From positions 54,387 to 118,386 of the forward strand of contig CAIVJW010000244.1 of the NCBI GenBank assembly GCA_903906315.1: 64,000 bases of DNA. Direction: 5' to 3'. The notes beneath the pieces are model-generated. The model saw nothing but the letters and a program-made list of their open reading frames with translations, did no database searches and was not told the DNA's origin. Both the position numbers and the translations under genes were made by a program. This DNA is from an uncultured delta proteobacterium. GTDB taxonomy: Bacteria; Myxococcota_A; Polyangia; Polyangiales; Polyangiaceae. Shown here in pieces: positions 25,070-34,008 of the stretch (position 1 is the first letter of the stretch; each line of letters begins with the position of its first letter).

Positions 25070-27289
25070 CTACTCGATCGCCATCATCCGCACGGTCTTG
25101 CGCGGCACGCGCACCTCGAACGCGCCGCGCACCGCCTCGGTGGTCGTGCCGTCGAGGAGGTCGACCGCGCGCCCGGGGCACCCGACCGTCGCGACGCGCG
25201 CCATCACGTCGGCGTCGCCCGGGTTCAGCACGAAGAGCACGCGCGGGGTGCCGCCGCGGTCCTCGTGGACGGTGGCGAAGACGCCGTCGGGATCGCAGGC
25301 GAACGTGGGCAGCGCGAGCTCCTCGATGGCGCGCGCGACGGCCTCGTCGACGCTGGCCGGGTCGCCCTGCACGAACGCCGGCACCGTGCTCGGGCGCGGG
25401 CGGAAGAGCTCGGGCGGCAACGGCGCGGCCAGCGGCCGGAACGCGCCGTCGAAGACCGGCTCGCGGGGGCCGATCGTGACGACCGCGCCGGCCCTCGCGG
25501 CCTCGCCGAGGCTCGTGGCGAGCTCGGGCTTCAGGCCGCCCGCGGTGGCGCACACGATCCACGAGGCGCCCGCGAGCGACACGTCGCGGTCCTCGCCGCC
25601 GATGTGCGCGAAGGGGACGCCGCGCGCCTCGAGCGACTGCTCGAACGCGGTGACCAGGCCGTCGGCCTCGATCGCGAGCGGGTAGCCGAGGCCGAGGTCG
25701 TCCTCGATGCAGCGCTCGCGGGCGCTCGCGCCGAACACCGAGAAGACCGCGCCGGTGAGGGGCCCGAACGCGTGCATCACGCGCGCGAGGCGCCGCTCGC
25801 TGCGCGGCGTGAGCAGGCGCACGGGCACCCGCCGCACGAGCTCGTGGAAGCGCGTGCGGTCGATCGCGGCGGCGAGCTTGCGCCAGAACGTCGCGAAGGG
25901 CCTCGCGCGACCGTGGCGGTCGATCGGCGCGCCGATCCACCGGTCGCGCTCGACGGCCATGTACACGTTGTAGCCTCGCAGCCCGTACGCGAGCGCGGCG
26001 AGGACGGAGAACGCGCTGTCGCGCTCGTCGAGCGGCGGGAAGAACGGGGGGTAGCCGGCCCCCATCTCGCAGCCGAAGGCCGGCACCCCGTGGCCCTCGC
26101 TGCGCACGGCGAGCTCGGTCGTGCGGCGCGCGCTGGTGGCGCGCGCCTTGGCCCCGGCCGCGTAGTAGTAGTCGAGGCCGGCGAGGTCGACGGCGCGCGT
26201 GAGGCGCGCGGCGTTGAGCGGCGTCGTCTCCTGGCCCATCGGCAGGTTGTGCGTGGTCGGCAGGCCCGACAGCCCCGACTGCGCCAGCGCCTTCGCGTAG
26301 CGCTCGAGCGCCGCGCCGAGCAGGTGCTCGTGGAACTCGGCCCAGTCGAGGTGGCGCGCGAGGTCCTCGATCGTGGTCGCGTCGAAGTGCCTCGGCGGCT
26401 CGATGGTCGTGAACCGCAGCCCCTCGTCGGCGGGGTCCGCCTCGGCCGGCGCCGCGATCGCGTCGGGCGACGCGCCCTCGTGCGCGGGGGCGGCCTCGGT
26501 CGCGACCTCGGAGGCCGCGCCGGCCCCGTCGGGCGTCGCCTCCGCGACGGAGGCGACCGGCGCGGCCTCCTTGGGCTTCTTGCCGTACGCCGCGCGCAGC
26601 GCGTCGAGGCTCTTGTAGCGTTCGCGGAGGAACGCGCGGTACGCGACGACGGCGTCGGGGTGGTAGTCCTGGTCGTAGGCCCCGTCGCGGAAGTAGAGCG
26701 CGCCCTCGTTGTCGATCTGCACGAGCACGATCGGCCCGTCCGGCCAGCGCAGCGGCGCGAGCACCGGCCCGAGCGCCTGAAAGTAGCGCGTCACCTCGTC
26801 GAGGAACGCCTCGCTCGCGTAGCTCGGCACCGGGAACGACACCGGCAACATCGGCAACATGACCGGGTTGCCGGACGGCGATCGCGCCTGGCAGCTCGGG
26901 TCCCAGACCACGCGCTCCGGCACGCCGAAGTAGGTGAGCTCGGCGTTGATGTGCGGGCCGGGCCGCACGATCGCGTACAGGCCGAGATCGTGAATCAGCC
27001 GCAGGAACGCGGCCACGTCGCGGCGCGGGTCGGTCTGGCCGAGCTCGAGCTTGCCGGGCGCGACCTCGTGGACGGCCCACGGCACGTACACGTCGATGAG
27101 GCGCAGGCCGAGGGCCTTCGTGGCCTCGAGGCAGGCGCGCCAGTCGCGCGGCTCGAGCCGCCAGTAGTGCACGCTGCCCGCGAGGAGCGGCACCGTCTCG
27201 TCACCGACCCGAAGGCCCTCGGGGACGAGCCGCACGCGCCGCTCCCGCCTCTCGCCGCCCTCCGCCCCTTCGCTCTTCGAGGTGTCCAA
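25070..27289 (-). CDS. Glycoside hydrolase, GH35-like beta-galactosidase
   Basis: The 739-residue protein has a TIM-barrel catalytic domain of the GH35/clan A type. Marks are LLAGSVHYWRLEPRDW near the N-terminus, VRPGPHINAELTYFGVPE, acid/base Glu195 in VQIDNEGAL and probable nucleophile Glu408 in FGCEMGAGY. An Ala/Glu/Pro-rich insertion at about residues 241-289, with little predicted structure, interrupts the barrel between the two catalytic residues. The C-terminal third looks like beta-sandwich and amidotransferase-like domains. There is no signal peptide, so it should act on imported oligosaccharides in the cytosol. The exact sugar cannot be read from the sequence. ATG at 27289. Confidence 0.85.
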   Translation of the reverse strand: MDTSKSEGAEGGERRERRVRLVPEGLRVGDETVPLLAGSVHYWRLEPRDWRACLEATKALGLRLIDVYVPWAVHEVAPGKLELGQTDPRRDVAAFLRLIHDLGLYAIVRPGPHINAELTYFGVPERVVWDPSCQARSPSGNPVMLPMLPVSFPVPSYASEAFLDEVTRYFQALGPVLAPLRWPDGPIVLVQIDNEGALYFRDGAYDQDYHPDAVVAYRAFLRERYKSLDALRAAYGKKPKEAAPVASVAEATPDGAGAASEVATEAAPAHEGASPDAIAAPAEADPADEGLRFTTIEPPRHFDATTIEDLARHLDWAEFHEHLLGAALERYAKALAQSGLSGLPTTHNLPMGQETTPLNAARLTRAVDLAGLDYYYAAGAKARATSARRTTELAVRSEGHGVPAFGCEMGAGYPPFFPPLDERDSAFSVLAALAYGLRGYNVYMAVERDRWIGAPIDRHGRARPFATFWRKLAAAIDRTRFHELVRRVPVRLLTPRSERRLARVMHAFGPLTGAVFSVFGASARERCIEDDLGLGYPLAIEADGLVTAFEQSLEARGVPFAHIGGEDRDVSLAGASWIVCATAGGLKPELATSLGEAARAGAVVTIGPREPVFDGAFRPLAAPLPPELFRPRPSTVPAFVQGDPASVDEAVARAIEELALPTFACDPDGVFATVHEDRGGTPRVLFVLNPGDADVMARVATVGCPGRAVDLLDGTTTEAVRGAFEVRVPRKTVRMMAIE

Positions 27290-27334
27290 AGCGGCAGAAC
27301 GGTACCACGGCGCGCTCGGCGCGCGGACGGCGGG

Positions 27335-28930
27335 CTACGGCGTGCGAGCGGCCACGTAGCGACCGATGGCGCTCGCCTGCTCGCCGCCGAGGCCGACGAA
27401 GCGCAGGCCCATGCCGCCGACGACGCCGTCCGGGGCATCGCCGCGCGTCCAGCGCACCTCGGCGCTGGCGCGAATCGCGCCTTGCTCGCCGGGCAGGGCG
27501 AACTCGACCGCGATGACGTCACCGGGCCGCGCCAGGCCGTCCGTCGCGACGAAGAGCCCGCCCTCGGAGAGGTTCTCGACGACGCCCTGCGCCATCTCGG
27601 CGCCGAGGTCCACGACGGCCGAGATCTCGCTCGGCGCGCGGTCGTGGACGCGACGCGGATCCGCCTTCGCTGCCGTGGTGGGGGCGATCGGACCGCCCGC
27701 ACGCCGCTCGTCGTCGGGCGGGTCCGCCGGCGCGGTCTCGAGCGAGCCTCGCGGCGCGAGCGCGCTGCGCGGGATCACGATCCGACCGTTGCGCACGGCG
27801 AGCGGCACCTCGAGGCCGACGCGCGGCACGAGGCCGTGGCCGACGACCTGCGTGATGCCGTCCTTCGTGCCGCCGAAGACCTCGACGGCGACGTCGTCGG
27901 TCGGGCACTGGGCGACGCGGCAGGCCGTGGGGCGCAGCACGACCCGCGTCACCATGAGCCCGCCATCCCAGCGCGGTGCGGCCGCGACCACCCTCGCCAC
28001 GACGTCGGCGCGGTCGATCAGGTGGGCCGTGGACGACTTCGCGTCCCGGTGCGCCGCGGCGCCGCCGACCGCGCCGACCGGCGCGAGCCCCGCCGCGAAC
28101 GCGGCGACCGTCACGCCCGTGAAGAGGCCGCGACGCGCGCCACCGCGCCTGCGCGTCGCGACGCCGAGCGCGAGCCCTGCCGCCCCCGCGAGGAGCGCGA
28201 TCCCGAGCCAGCCCGACGTGCGGGTCGCCGGCGCCTGGCGCACCGCGCACGAAACCCCGCCTGCGTCGCCGCGATCACCGTCGTACAGCTCGTGCAGGCC
28301 GGCGACATCCGACGCCTTCAGCGCGCGCTTCTTCGTCTCGCCGCGCGCCGACTCGACGAACATCGTCGCCTCGCCGTCCTCGGGCTCCTCGCCGAAGCCG
28401 AGGAGGTGCCCGGCCTCGTGCGTGAGGACGTTCTGCAGGTCGTACGCGCCCTGATCCTGGCCGAACGAGAGCCCCGCGACCGACGGCTGGTCGACCACGG
28501 CCCAGGGGCGCTCGGCCCCGCCGTTCAGGACGATGTCGGCGTCGAGGATCTTGCCCTGCGTGTCGAACGTCACGACCGTGACCGCGAGCGCGCCGCCCGC
28601 CACCGGGTCGCCGTCGGCGGCGTACCGCACCGTGCTGCGGTTCGTCGCGCCCATGCGGAAGCCGAGCTCGTCGACCGCGCCCTCCTTCACGACGAGGGTC
28701 GGCGGCGCCGTGCCGGGCTCCCCGTCCCACGTCGCGAGCGCCGCGGACACGGCGGCCGAGGCGCCGGGGTGGATCGCAACGACGGCGGGGTCGACGAGGA
28801 CGGTCAGCGACTCGTCCCGCCACCGGGCCGGCTTGCCGCTCTGGCTGTCCCGCAGGGTGAACCCGTGAGCGCTCGCGGGGGCGAGTGCGACCAGGAGGGC
28901 CGGCAGGACGGTAAAGCTGACTCGCCTCAT
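27335..28930 (-). CDS. Matrixin-like protease fused to MYXO-CTERM-like segment, secreted domain and PilZ domain
   Basis: The 531-residue protein has a signal peptide (1-22) and a metzincin-type domain with HEAGHLLGFGE (His171, Glu172, His175). The third ligand position holds Glu181 instead of His. Next is SC-x12-hydrophobic-RRRGG (Cys228, helix 241-258, Arg260-262), which has the order of a MYXO-CTERM sorting tail but sits in the middle of the chain. A second signal-like hydrophobic stretch (269-290) leads to a domain with Cys337 and Cys342. The last 105 residues look like PilZ, with R-x3-R at 427-431 and N-x-S-x2-G at 453-458, the c-di-GMP binding signature. The topology is hard to reconcile, since PilZ works in the cytosol. 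It may be a natural fusion or a lost stop codon. Confidence 0.8.
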   Translation of the reverse strand: MRRVSFTVLPALLVALAPASAHGFTLRDSQSGKPARWRDESLTVLVDPAVVAIHPGASAAVSAALATWDGEPGTAPPTLVVKEGAVDELGFRMGATNRSTVRYAADGDPVAGGALAVTVVTFDTQGKILDADIVLNGGAERPWAVVDQPSVAGLSFGQDQGAYDLQNVLTHEAGHLLGFGEEPEDGEATMFVESARGETKKRALKASDVAGLHELYDGDRGDAGGVSCAVRQAPATRTSGWLGIALLAGAAGLALGVATRRRGGARRGLFTGVTVAAFAAGLAPVGAVGGAAAHRDAKSSTAHLIDRADVVARVVAAAPRWDGGLMVTRVVLRPTACRVAQCPTDDVAVEVFGGTKDGITQVVGHGLVPRVGLEVPLAVRNGRIVIPRSALAPRGSLETAPADPPDDERRAGGPIAPTTAAKADPRRVHDRAPSEISAVVDLGAEMAQGVVENLSEGGLFVATDGLARPGDVIAVEFALPGEQGAIRASAEVRWTRGDAPDGVVGGMGLRFVGLGGEQASAIGRYVAARTP

Positions 28931-28986
28931 CGATCCGTATCACGGCTGATCTCGCGGGCGCATGAGCCCCACGCGCGCATGCGGGA

Positions 28987-29979
28987 TCAGAACGACATGG
29001 CGATCGCGAGCCGGCTCACAACTCCTGATGCGCGGAGCGGCGGAAGATTCACCGATCCGAACTGGCGCGCGTCGTTCGGGTCCTCGATCGGCGAGTAGGT
29101 CATGGTGGCCGAGCCGGCGAAGGCGTAGCCGCCCTCGACGAGGATCCACATCCGCGCGAAGGGCCACTCTCGATCGCCGACCGTGACGATGGGGAAGGCG
29201 AGGCCACCGACGACGTCGGCCGTCCACGTGATGGGTCGCGCCACGAGCGGGCGGTCGAGGGCTGGATCGGTGATCGACCCGCGCAGAGCGAGCACACCCG
29301 GACTGACCTTCGCGTACACGCTGAGCCAGCTCGCGGCCTCCCAGCGTGCGCGCACGCCGACGGCCGCGCGGTGGACGACGAGCGCCGACGGCACGCCGCG
29401 CGCGCGCGCCTGCCGCGATCCGTAGTCGTACTCGGCGGCCAGGCCGAAATAGAAGGGCTTCACCCGCATCGGCTCCCACGTCGCGCCGACCGAGAGGCTC
29501 CCGAGCAGGTCGTTCTCGGCGTACGGATCGAGCCCGGCGTCCGCGAGGATCGTGCCGCGCGCGCCGACCTCGAAGCCTAGGTAGCGCTGGTCGTATTTTC
29601 GCGGAGCGGTCGGCGGCGCCGGCGCGTCGATCGGGAGCTGGGGCGAGAACCGCGGAGGGGGCGCCTCGGGCTGTGGGGCGGCGTACCGCAGCGCCGGGCG
29701 CGCGGACCGCGGCGTCGGCGCGGGAGGCGACGGCAGCGCGGGCGCGGGCCCCTCATCGTCGGCGGACGCCGCCCACGATCCGGCGGAGGGCGCCAGCCCC
29801 GGCGCGGAGGGCGCATCGGCGGCCGCAGGTGGCGGAGCCGGCTCGGCGGGCGGCGCGACCTGCGCGGAGGGCCCCGTCGAGGCCAGATCGGGCAGCGGGT
29901 CGCGGTCGGCGGACGCGATCCCCGGGGCGCACAGCACCGCGATCACGGAGGCAAGGGGCGCAAAGGTGCGAACGTTCAC
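28987..29979 (-). CDS. Putative outer-membrane beta-barrel protein
   Basis: The 330-residue protein has a signal peptide ending near ASA/D (residue about 24). A Pro/Ala-rich spacer (25-120) follows, then a region of alternating hydrophobic strands with many Tyr/Trp/Gly, ending RLAIAMSF. A C-terminal Phe after such strands is the usual outer-membrane targeting signal. I cannot name the family. GTG at 29979 overlaps the stop of the upstream propeller gene (GTGA), and it is the last gene of a three-gene operon with two surface lipoproteins, suggesting a joint complex in the outer membrane. Confidence 0.75.
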   Translation of the reverse strand: MNVRTFAPLASVIAVLCAPGIASADRDPLPDLASTGPSAQVAPPAEPAPPPAAADAPSAPGLAPSAGSWAASADDEGPAPALPSPPAPTPRSARPALRYAAPQPEAPPPRFSPQLPIDAPAPPTAPRKYDQRYLGFEVGARGTILADAGLDPYAENDLLGSLSVGATWEPMRVKPFYFGLAAEYDYGSRQARARGVPSALVVHRAAVGVRARWEAASWLSVYAKVSPGVLALRGSITDPALDRPLVARPITWTADVVGGLAFPIVTVGDREWPFARMWILVEGGYAFAGSATMTYSPIEDPNDARQFGSVNLPPLRASGVVSRLAIAMSF

Positions 29980-31580
29980 GGGAGGCCTCCCTGGAGCAGG
30001 CCCGCGACCTCGCGGGCGGTCGTGAGCGACGGGCTCTGCGCGTCGAGCACGGTGACCGAGCCGGCGCCAATCGAGTGCAGCGCGACGAGGGCGCGGCCGC
30101 CGTCGCGGCGCGCCACGTCGAACACGTCCGTGATCGGGTGCGAGAGCACGAAGTTCTTCGGGTGCAGCGTGGCCAGATCGGTGACCGCGAGCTGCCCGTA
30201 GCCGGCCGAGAAGAACCACGACCGGCGCCCATCGGGCGCGACGCGGACCTCGGTGTCGGTCGCGGAGGCCACGAGCGGCGCCGCCGTGCGCGCCTTCAGG
30301 TCGAGGACGGTGAAGCTCGTGCGCCGGGGCGCGCCGAGCACCTTGAGGTGCCGGTTCGGCGCGGGCACGTCGACGACCTCCGACACGGGCGCCGGCAGGG
30401 TCAGCGTCTCGACGCTCTTGTACGGCTTGCCCACGGTCGCCCCGAGCGCGACGAACGCGAGCGACTCGAGCTGGTCGGACCACAGCAGGGCGACGTCGCT
30501 GCCGTCCTGCCCCTCGCCCACGACGTCGGTCACGAGCGAGATGCGCGTGTACGGCGCGCCGAGCGGGACGTCGGTCGCCATCCCTGTGACCGGGTCGACG
30601 AGCGTGAGCGCGCTCTTCGACGGCACGACCGCCGCGAGGCGCAGGCCGCCGTCGGTGCGGACGAACGCGAGGTCGCTCGGCGTCCCGCCGACGAAGACCA
30701 CGTTCGGCACCGCGCGGTACGGCTGGACGGCCGCGGCGGCGTCCGCAGCGGCGACCGGGAGCAGATCGACGAGGTACACGTTCGAGTCGCTCGCGACGCG
30801 CACCGCGACGCGCGCGTCGTCCTCCTTGCCCGGCTCGCCGTCGCTGACGACCAGGCCCGCGGGGGTCACCGAGGTCGACCCGCCGGTGAGGCGGACCGTG
30901 ATCTCGGGCTGCGAGAGCCGGCCGAGATCGAGCAGCGAGACGTCGCGATCGGTGCCAACCACGAGCAGCCGCGTCGGGCCGCCAGGCAGCTCCAGCGTCG
31001 GCGTGAACAGGAACTGCTCGGGCGTGCCGCCGAAGCTCCGCAACGTGCGCGGCGTCGGGTTGTCGCTCGCCGCGCCCCGCGTGAGGTCGAGCAGCACGAG
31101 CTCGTTCGGGTTCTCGAGGAAGGGGCTGTCGGCGGCGGTCGGGTAGAGCACCGCGAACTGCGACTCCGGGTCGAGCGCGACGCCCGAGAGCGGGTCGGAC
31201 AGATCGAAGGTGTGCTCGACGCTCGGATCGGGCCCGCCCGACACGACGACCGCCGCCGGACCGGCCTCGCCGGCGCGACGCCGCGGGACCACCCCCCGCG
31301 ACAGCGCGAGCAGGTGCTTTCGGTCGGCCGTGACCGCGGCCTTGGCGAAGCCCTCCGGCAACGGAATGGACGTCGGCGCGAGCTTCTGCCCCGCCTCGAC
31401 CGGGAGCATCAAGAGGCGGCCGGCGCCTCGATCGACGAGCGCGACCGAGGCCTCGAGCCCGAGCGCCTGAACCTGACCGGCCGCGGAGTCGTCCCACACG
31501 GGGTCGCGACCGCCGCAAGCGGACGTCGCGAGCGCGCCGAGCGCGGTCGCGGCAAACAGAGCGCGAATCGAGGTCCTCAT
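29976..31580 (-). CDS. Lipoprotein with predicted beta-propeller fold (second of a pair)
   Basis: The 534-residue protein starts with a signal peptide and lipobox LATSAC (Cys22). The mature part consists of recurring strand-turn units such as ASVALVDRGAGRLLMLPVE, NELVLLDLTRG and VSLLDLGRL, with spacing like YVTN/WD-type propeller blades; perhaps seven blades. There are no catalytic motifs. The start ATG at 31580 overlaps the upstream gene by four bases and the stop overlaps the next start, so the three genes are translationally coupled. It is related in design, though not closely in sequence, to the preceding gene product. A scaffold or binding role at the cell surface is inferred. Confidence 0.78.
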   Translation of the reverse strand: MRTSIRALFAATALGALATSACGGRDPVWDDSAAGQVQALGLEASVALVDRGAGRLLMLPVEAGQKLAPTSIPLPEGFAKAAVTADRKHLLALSRGVVPRRRAGEAGPAAVVVSGGPDPSVEHTFDLSDPLSGVALDPESQFAVLYPTAADSPFLENPNELVLLDLTRGAASDNPTPRTLRSFGGTPEQFLFTPTLELPGGPTRLLVVGTDRDVSLLDLGRLSQPEITVRLTGGSTSVTPAGLVVSDGEPGKEDDARVAVRVASDSNVYLVDLLPVAAADAAAAVQPYRAVPNVVFVGGTPSDLAFVRTDGGLRLAAVVPSKSALTLVDPVTGMATDVPLGAPYTRISLVTDVVGEGQDGSDVALLWSDQLESLAFVALGATVGKPYKSVETLTLPAPVSEVVDVPAPNRHLKVLGAPRRTSFTVLDLKARTAAPLVASATDTEVRVAPDGRRSWFFSAGYGQLAVTDLATLHPKNFVLSHPITDVFDVARRDGGRALVALHSIGAGSVTVLDAQSPSLTTAREVAGLLQGGLP

Positions 31581-33217
31581 GGCGTGCTCCCGTCGACGAC
31601 CTGCGAGGCGAGCTCGAACCCCGTCAGGGTCCGCACGCCGCCGGTCTTGAAATCCACGAAGGTGATGCGCCCGTCCGGGTGCCTCTGCGCGACGAACCCG
31701 CGGTCCGCGCCCGCCACGATCCCCGCCGCGATGGGCTCGCTCGCGAGCGTGTGCACGTCGAGCTTCTGCGAGGGCATCGACGCGACGATCAGCCGATACG
31801 CGGGGTGCGTCGCGTCGCCCGTCGCGATGAGCGCGCGGTGACCGGCCGGCGCGATCGCGACCGACACGGGCAGCGCCTCGAGGCCGAGGATCTTCGAGGG
31901 CAGCTCCTGCGCGACCGGCACCACGCTCAGCGCGGCCACGTATTTCGTCCCGCCCTCGAGCTGCAGCGCGTCGTGCAGGACGATCGCGTGCGAGGCATCC
32001 GCCGTCGGGAAGACCGCGAGCACCGGCGCGCGCAGCTTGATCGACCGCGGCTTGGGCGACGCCGCCGAGCTGTCGAACGCGGTGATCGCCGGGATCGGCA
32101 CGGCCGTCGTGTAGAGCAGCCCGACGGGGCTCTCGCTCGCGAGCACGACGGATCCCACCGTGGTGTCCGGCACCGTGAACGTCGCGAATCCCTCCGGATC
32201 CGAGGCGATCTCGGGGATCGGCAGCAGCGCGACGAGGCCCTGCTCGCGCACGACCGCCACGGCCTGCGTGCCGTCGGCGCTCAGCGCGAGGTCGGTCGCC
32301 GGCCCCGGCAGGACGACCTCGGTCCGCGTCCCGTCGTCGAGCGACACGACGCCGACCGTCGCCTGCCCCTCGCGACGCACGAGCGCGTAGCTGCCGTCGG
32401 GCGTGATGGACACGTACCGGTGACTGGCGTCCTCGAGCGGGTCGGCGCCGAGCGCCACGTTCTTCACGACGACCGGCTCGGAGCCCCCGAGGTCGACGAT
32501 GCTGACGCCGTCCTGGGTCACGGCGAAGGCGCGCTTGGACGCCGCGTCATAGCCCATCGACAGCGGCCGATAGCCGATCGTGAGCGGCGTCGCCTGCTCC
32601 TTGCCCACGCGCAGATCGAGCACCGTCACGTCCTGGTAGCCGTCGATCGGATCCGGGCTCTGCACGCGCCGCACGTCCGTCCACGCCGTCGCCCAGCGGC
32701 CATCGGGCGACACTGCCCAGCCATTGCCCGACGACGCGACCGGGAGCGAAGCCGTCGACAGCACGCCGCCCTTCGCGCGCAGCACCGTCGCGTCGCGCGA
32801 CAGAACGTTCAGCACGACGGCGACGTCCTCGTCGGCCTTCGACGGAACCGCCGCGAGGTAGGTGGGCGCGTTCCCCGCGTCGACGATCTTGATCGCGAGC
32901 GTCGTCGCGTCGATGTAGGCCACGCGGCCGCTCGACGGGTTCGCGATCCACACGTAGCGCCCCGTGGCCACCGGCGCACCGAAGCTCGACTCGACGTGCT
33001 GCTCGGGCGGCGTCGTCCCGGTGCCGGTGCCGGTCCCCGCGCCCCCGGCGCCGCTCGTCGATCCGGCCCCGGAGCCGTCGCCGTTCGCGCCCCCGCTGTC
33101 GGCGTAGGCGGCCTCTCCGCTCGTGCTCGAAGCGCCGCACGCCACGATGGGCGCCAGCGCGAAGGTGAAGGCAGCGGCGGCGAAGGCTGGCCGCCGCAAG
33201 CTCGTCTCGGGGGTCAT
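31577..33217 (-). CDS. Lipoprotein with predicted beta-propeller fold (first of a pair)
   Basis: The 546-residue protein has the lipobox LAPIVAC (Cys27), a Gly/Ser/Thr-rich tether (28-70), then blade-like repeats: RYVWIANPSSGRVAYIDATT, DVTVLDLRVGKE, GVSIVDLGGSEPVVVKN and VGVVSLDDGT. These resemble YVTN/PQQ-like or lactonase-type propellers, but no metal or catalytic residues could be assigned. I prefer ATG at 33217, with AGGAGCC just upstream, over the longer frame. It heads the operon that continues with a second propeller lipoprotein and a beta-barrel-like protein. A surface-complex role is an inference from order and topology. Confidence 0.8.
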   Translation of the reverse strand: MTPETSLRRPAFAAAAFTFALAPIVACGASSTSGEAAYADSGGANGDGSGAGSTSGAGGAGTGTGTGTTPPEQHVESSFGAPVATGRYVWIANPSSGRVAYIDATTLAIKIVDAGNAPTYLAAVPSKADEDVAVVLNVLSRDATVLRAKGGVLSTASLPVASSGNGWAVSPDGRWATAWTDVRRVQSPDPIDGYQDVTVLDLRVGKEQATPLTIGYRPLSMGYDAASKRAFAVTQDGVSIVDLGGSEPVVVKNVALGADPLEDASHRYVSITPDGSYALVRREGQATVGVVSLDDGTRTEVVLPGPATDLALSADGTQAVAVVREQGLVALLPIPEIASDPEGFATFTVPDTTVGSVVLASESPVGLLYTTAVPIPAITAFDSSAASPKPRSIKLRAPVLAVFPTADASHAIVLHDALQLEGGTKYVAALSVVPVAQELPSKILGLEALPVSVAIAPAGHRALIATGDATHPAYRLIVASMPSQKLDVHTLASEPIAAGIVAGADRGFVAQRHPDGRITFVDFKTGGVRTLTGFELASQVVDGSTP

Positions 33218-33399
33218 GGCGGCTCCTGGTGAAGGGACGTCGTTGACCATCCGTCTAAGCAGCGAGCGTGCCCAGGCCGGTTTGGCCCACAAACGCCGCG
33301 CGGCGACGCCCCGGGTAGGGCGCCGCCGTCATGCCCGCCGAGAACGGGCCTGCGCGTTGGCTCAGAAAGGCCGCGAGGCCGCCCTCGTGAGCGGATCCG

Positions 33400-33876
33400 T
33401 CAGACCTCACGCCGCACGCTGCTCGGCGCGCAATCGATGCACACGCTCGGGCTCACGAGCCCGACGCGCTGGAGCTGCCCGTAGATCCAGCAGCCCATGC
33501 AGAAGGCGATCGTGGCCTCGAGCAGCGCGAAGACCACGACCGCGCCCACGACCGCGTTCGCCGCCGTACCCGCGCCGACCGCGTAGAGCGCCGTCGCCGC
33601 GATCGTGCACGCCGCGCCGATGCCCTGCGCGAACCGCTTGGGCGAGCCCGCGACGAGCTTGGGCTCACCGAAGCGGTCGGCGAACCGCACGGCCGTCCGC
33701 GCGAGCGGGCTCACCTTCGGCCCCCAGCCGACGCGCAGCAGGAAGCCCACCGCGAGGGCGGGGACCATCCACGTCTGATGCAGCGCCAGCGAAGCGACGA
33801 GCAAGCTCGCGACGCCGGTCGCGACGAGGCGAGCGGCGCGCTCGTTCACCAGGGCGGGGAAAGAGAAGAGGCTCAT
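33400..33876 (-). CDS. DUF4395-family membrane protein
   Basis: The 158-residue protein has about four hydrophobic segments. The conserved ending FCMGCWIYG...VCIDC provides a CxxC pair followed by another, the mark I associate with DUF4395. Members are often found with thiol-redox genes, but no such partner is next to this one. The chosen start is ATG at 33876 (MSLFSFPALVNER), where homology should begin; the frame is open 26 codons further upstream. Function unknown; a thiol-redox or metal-related membrane role is speculative. Confidence 0.82.
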   Translation of the reverse strand: MSLFSFPALVNERAARLVATGVASLLVASLALHQTWMVPALAVGFLLRVGWGPKVSPLARTAVRFADRFGEPKLVAGSPKRFAQGIGAACTIAATALYAVGAGTAANAVVGAVVVFALLEATIAFCMGCWIYGQLQRVGLVSPSVCIDCAPSSVRREV

Positions 33877-34008
33877 CGGTCGGCTCCGTCGTCGCGACCG
33901 ACTGGGTGCCGGACGCCATGGCGGACAGTTTGGCCGCTCCGACGGATGCGTCAACCCCCGCGAGCCACTATCGCGTCAATGCGTCCGATATCACGGACAC
34001 AACGACCC

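Noticed and set aside
24215..29098. A 1627-codon open frame on the plus strand
   Set aside because: It lies opposite several genes with clear motifs (GH35-like, matrixin, lipoprotein) and its product is Arg/Ala/Gly/His-rich without any motif; a GC-bias shadow.
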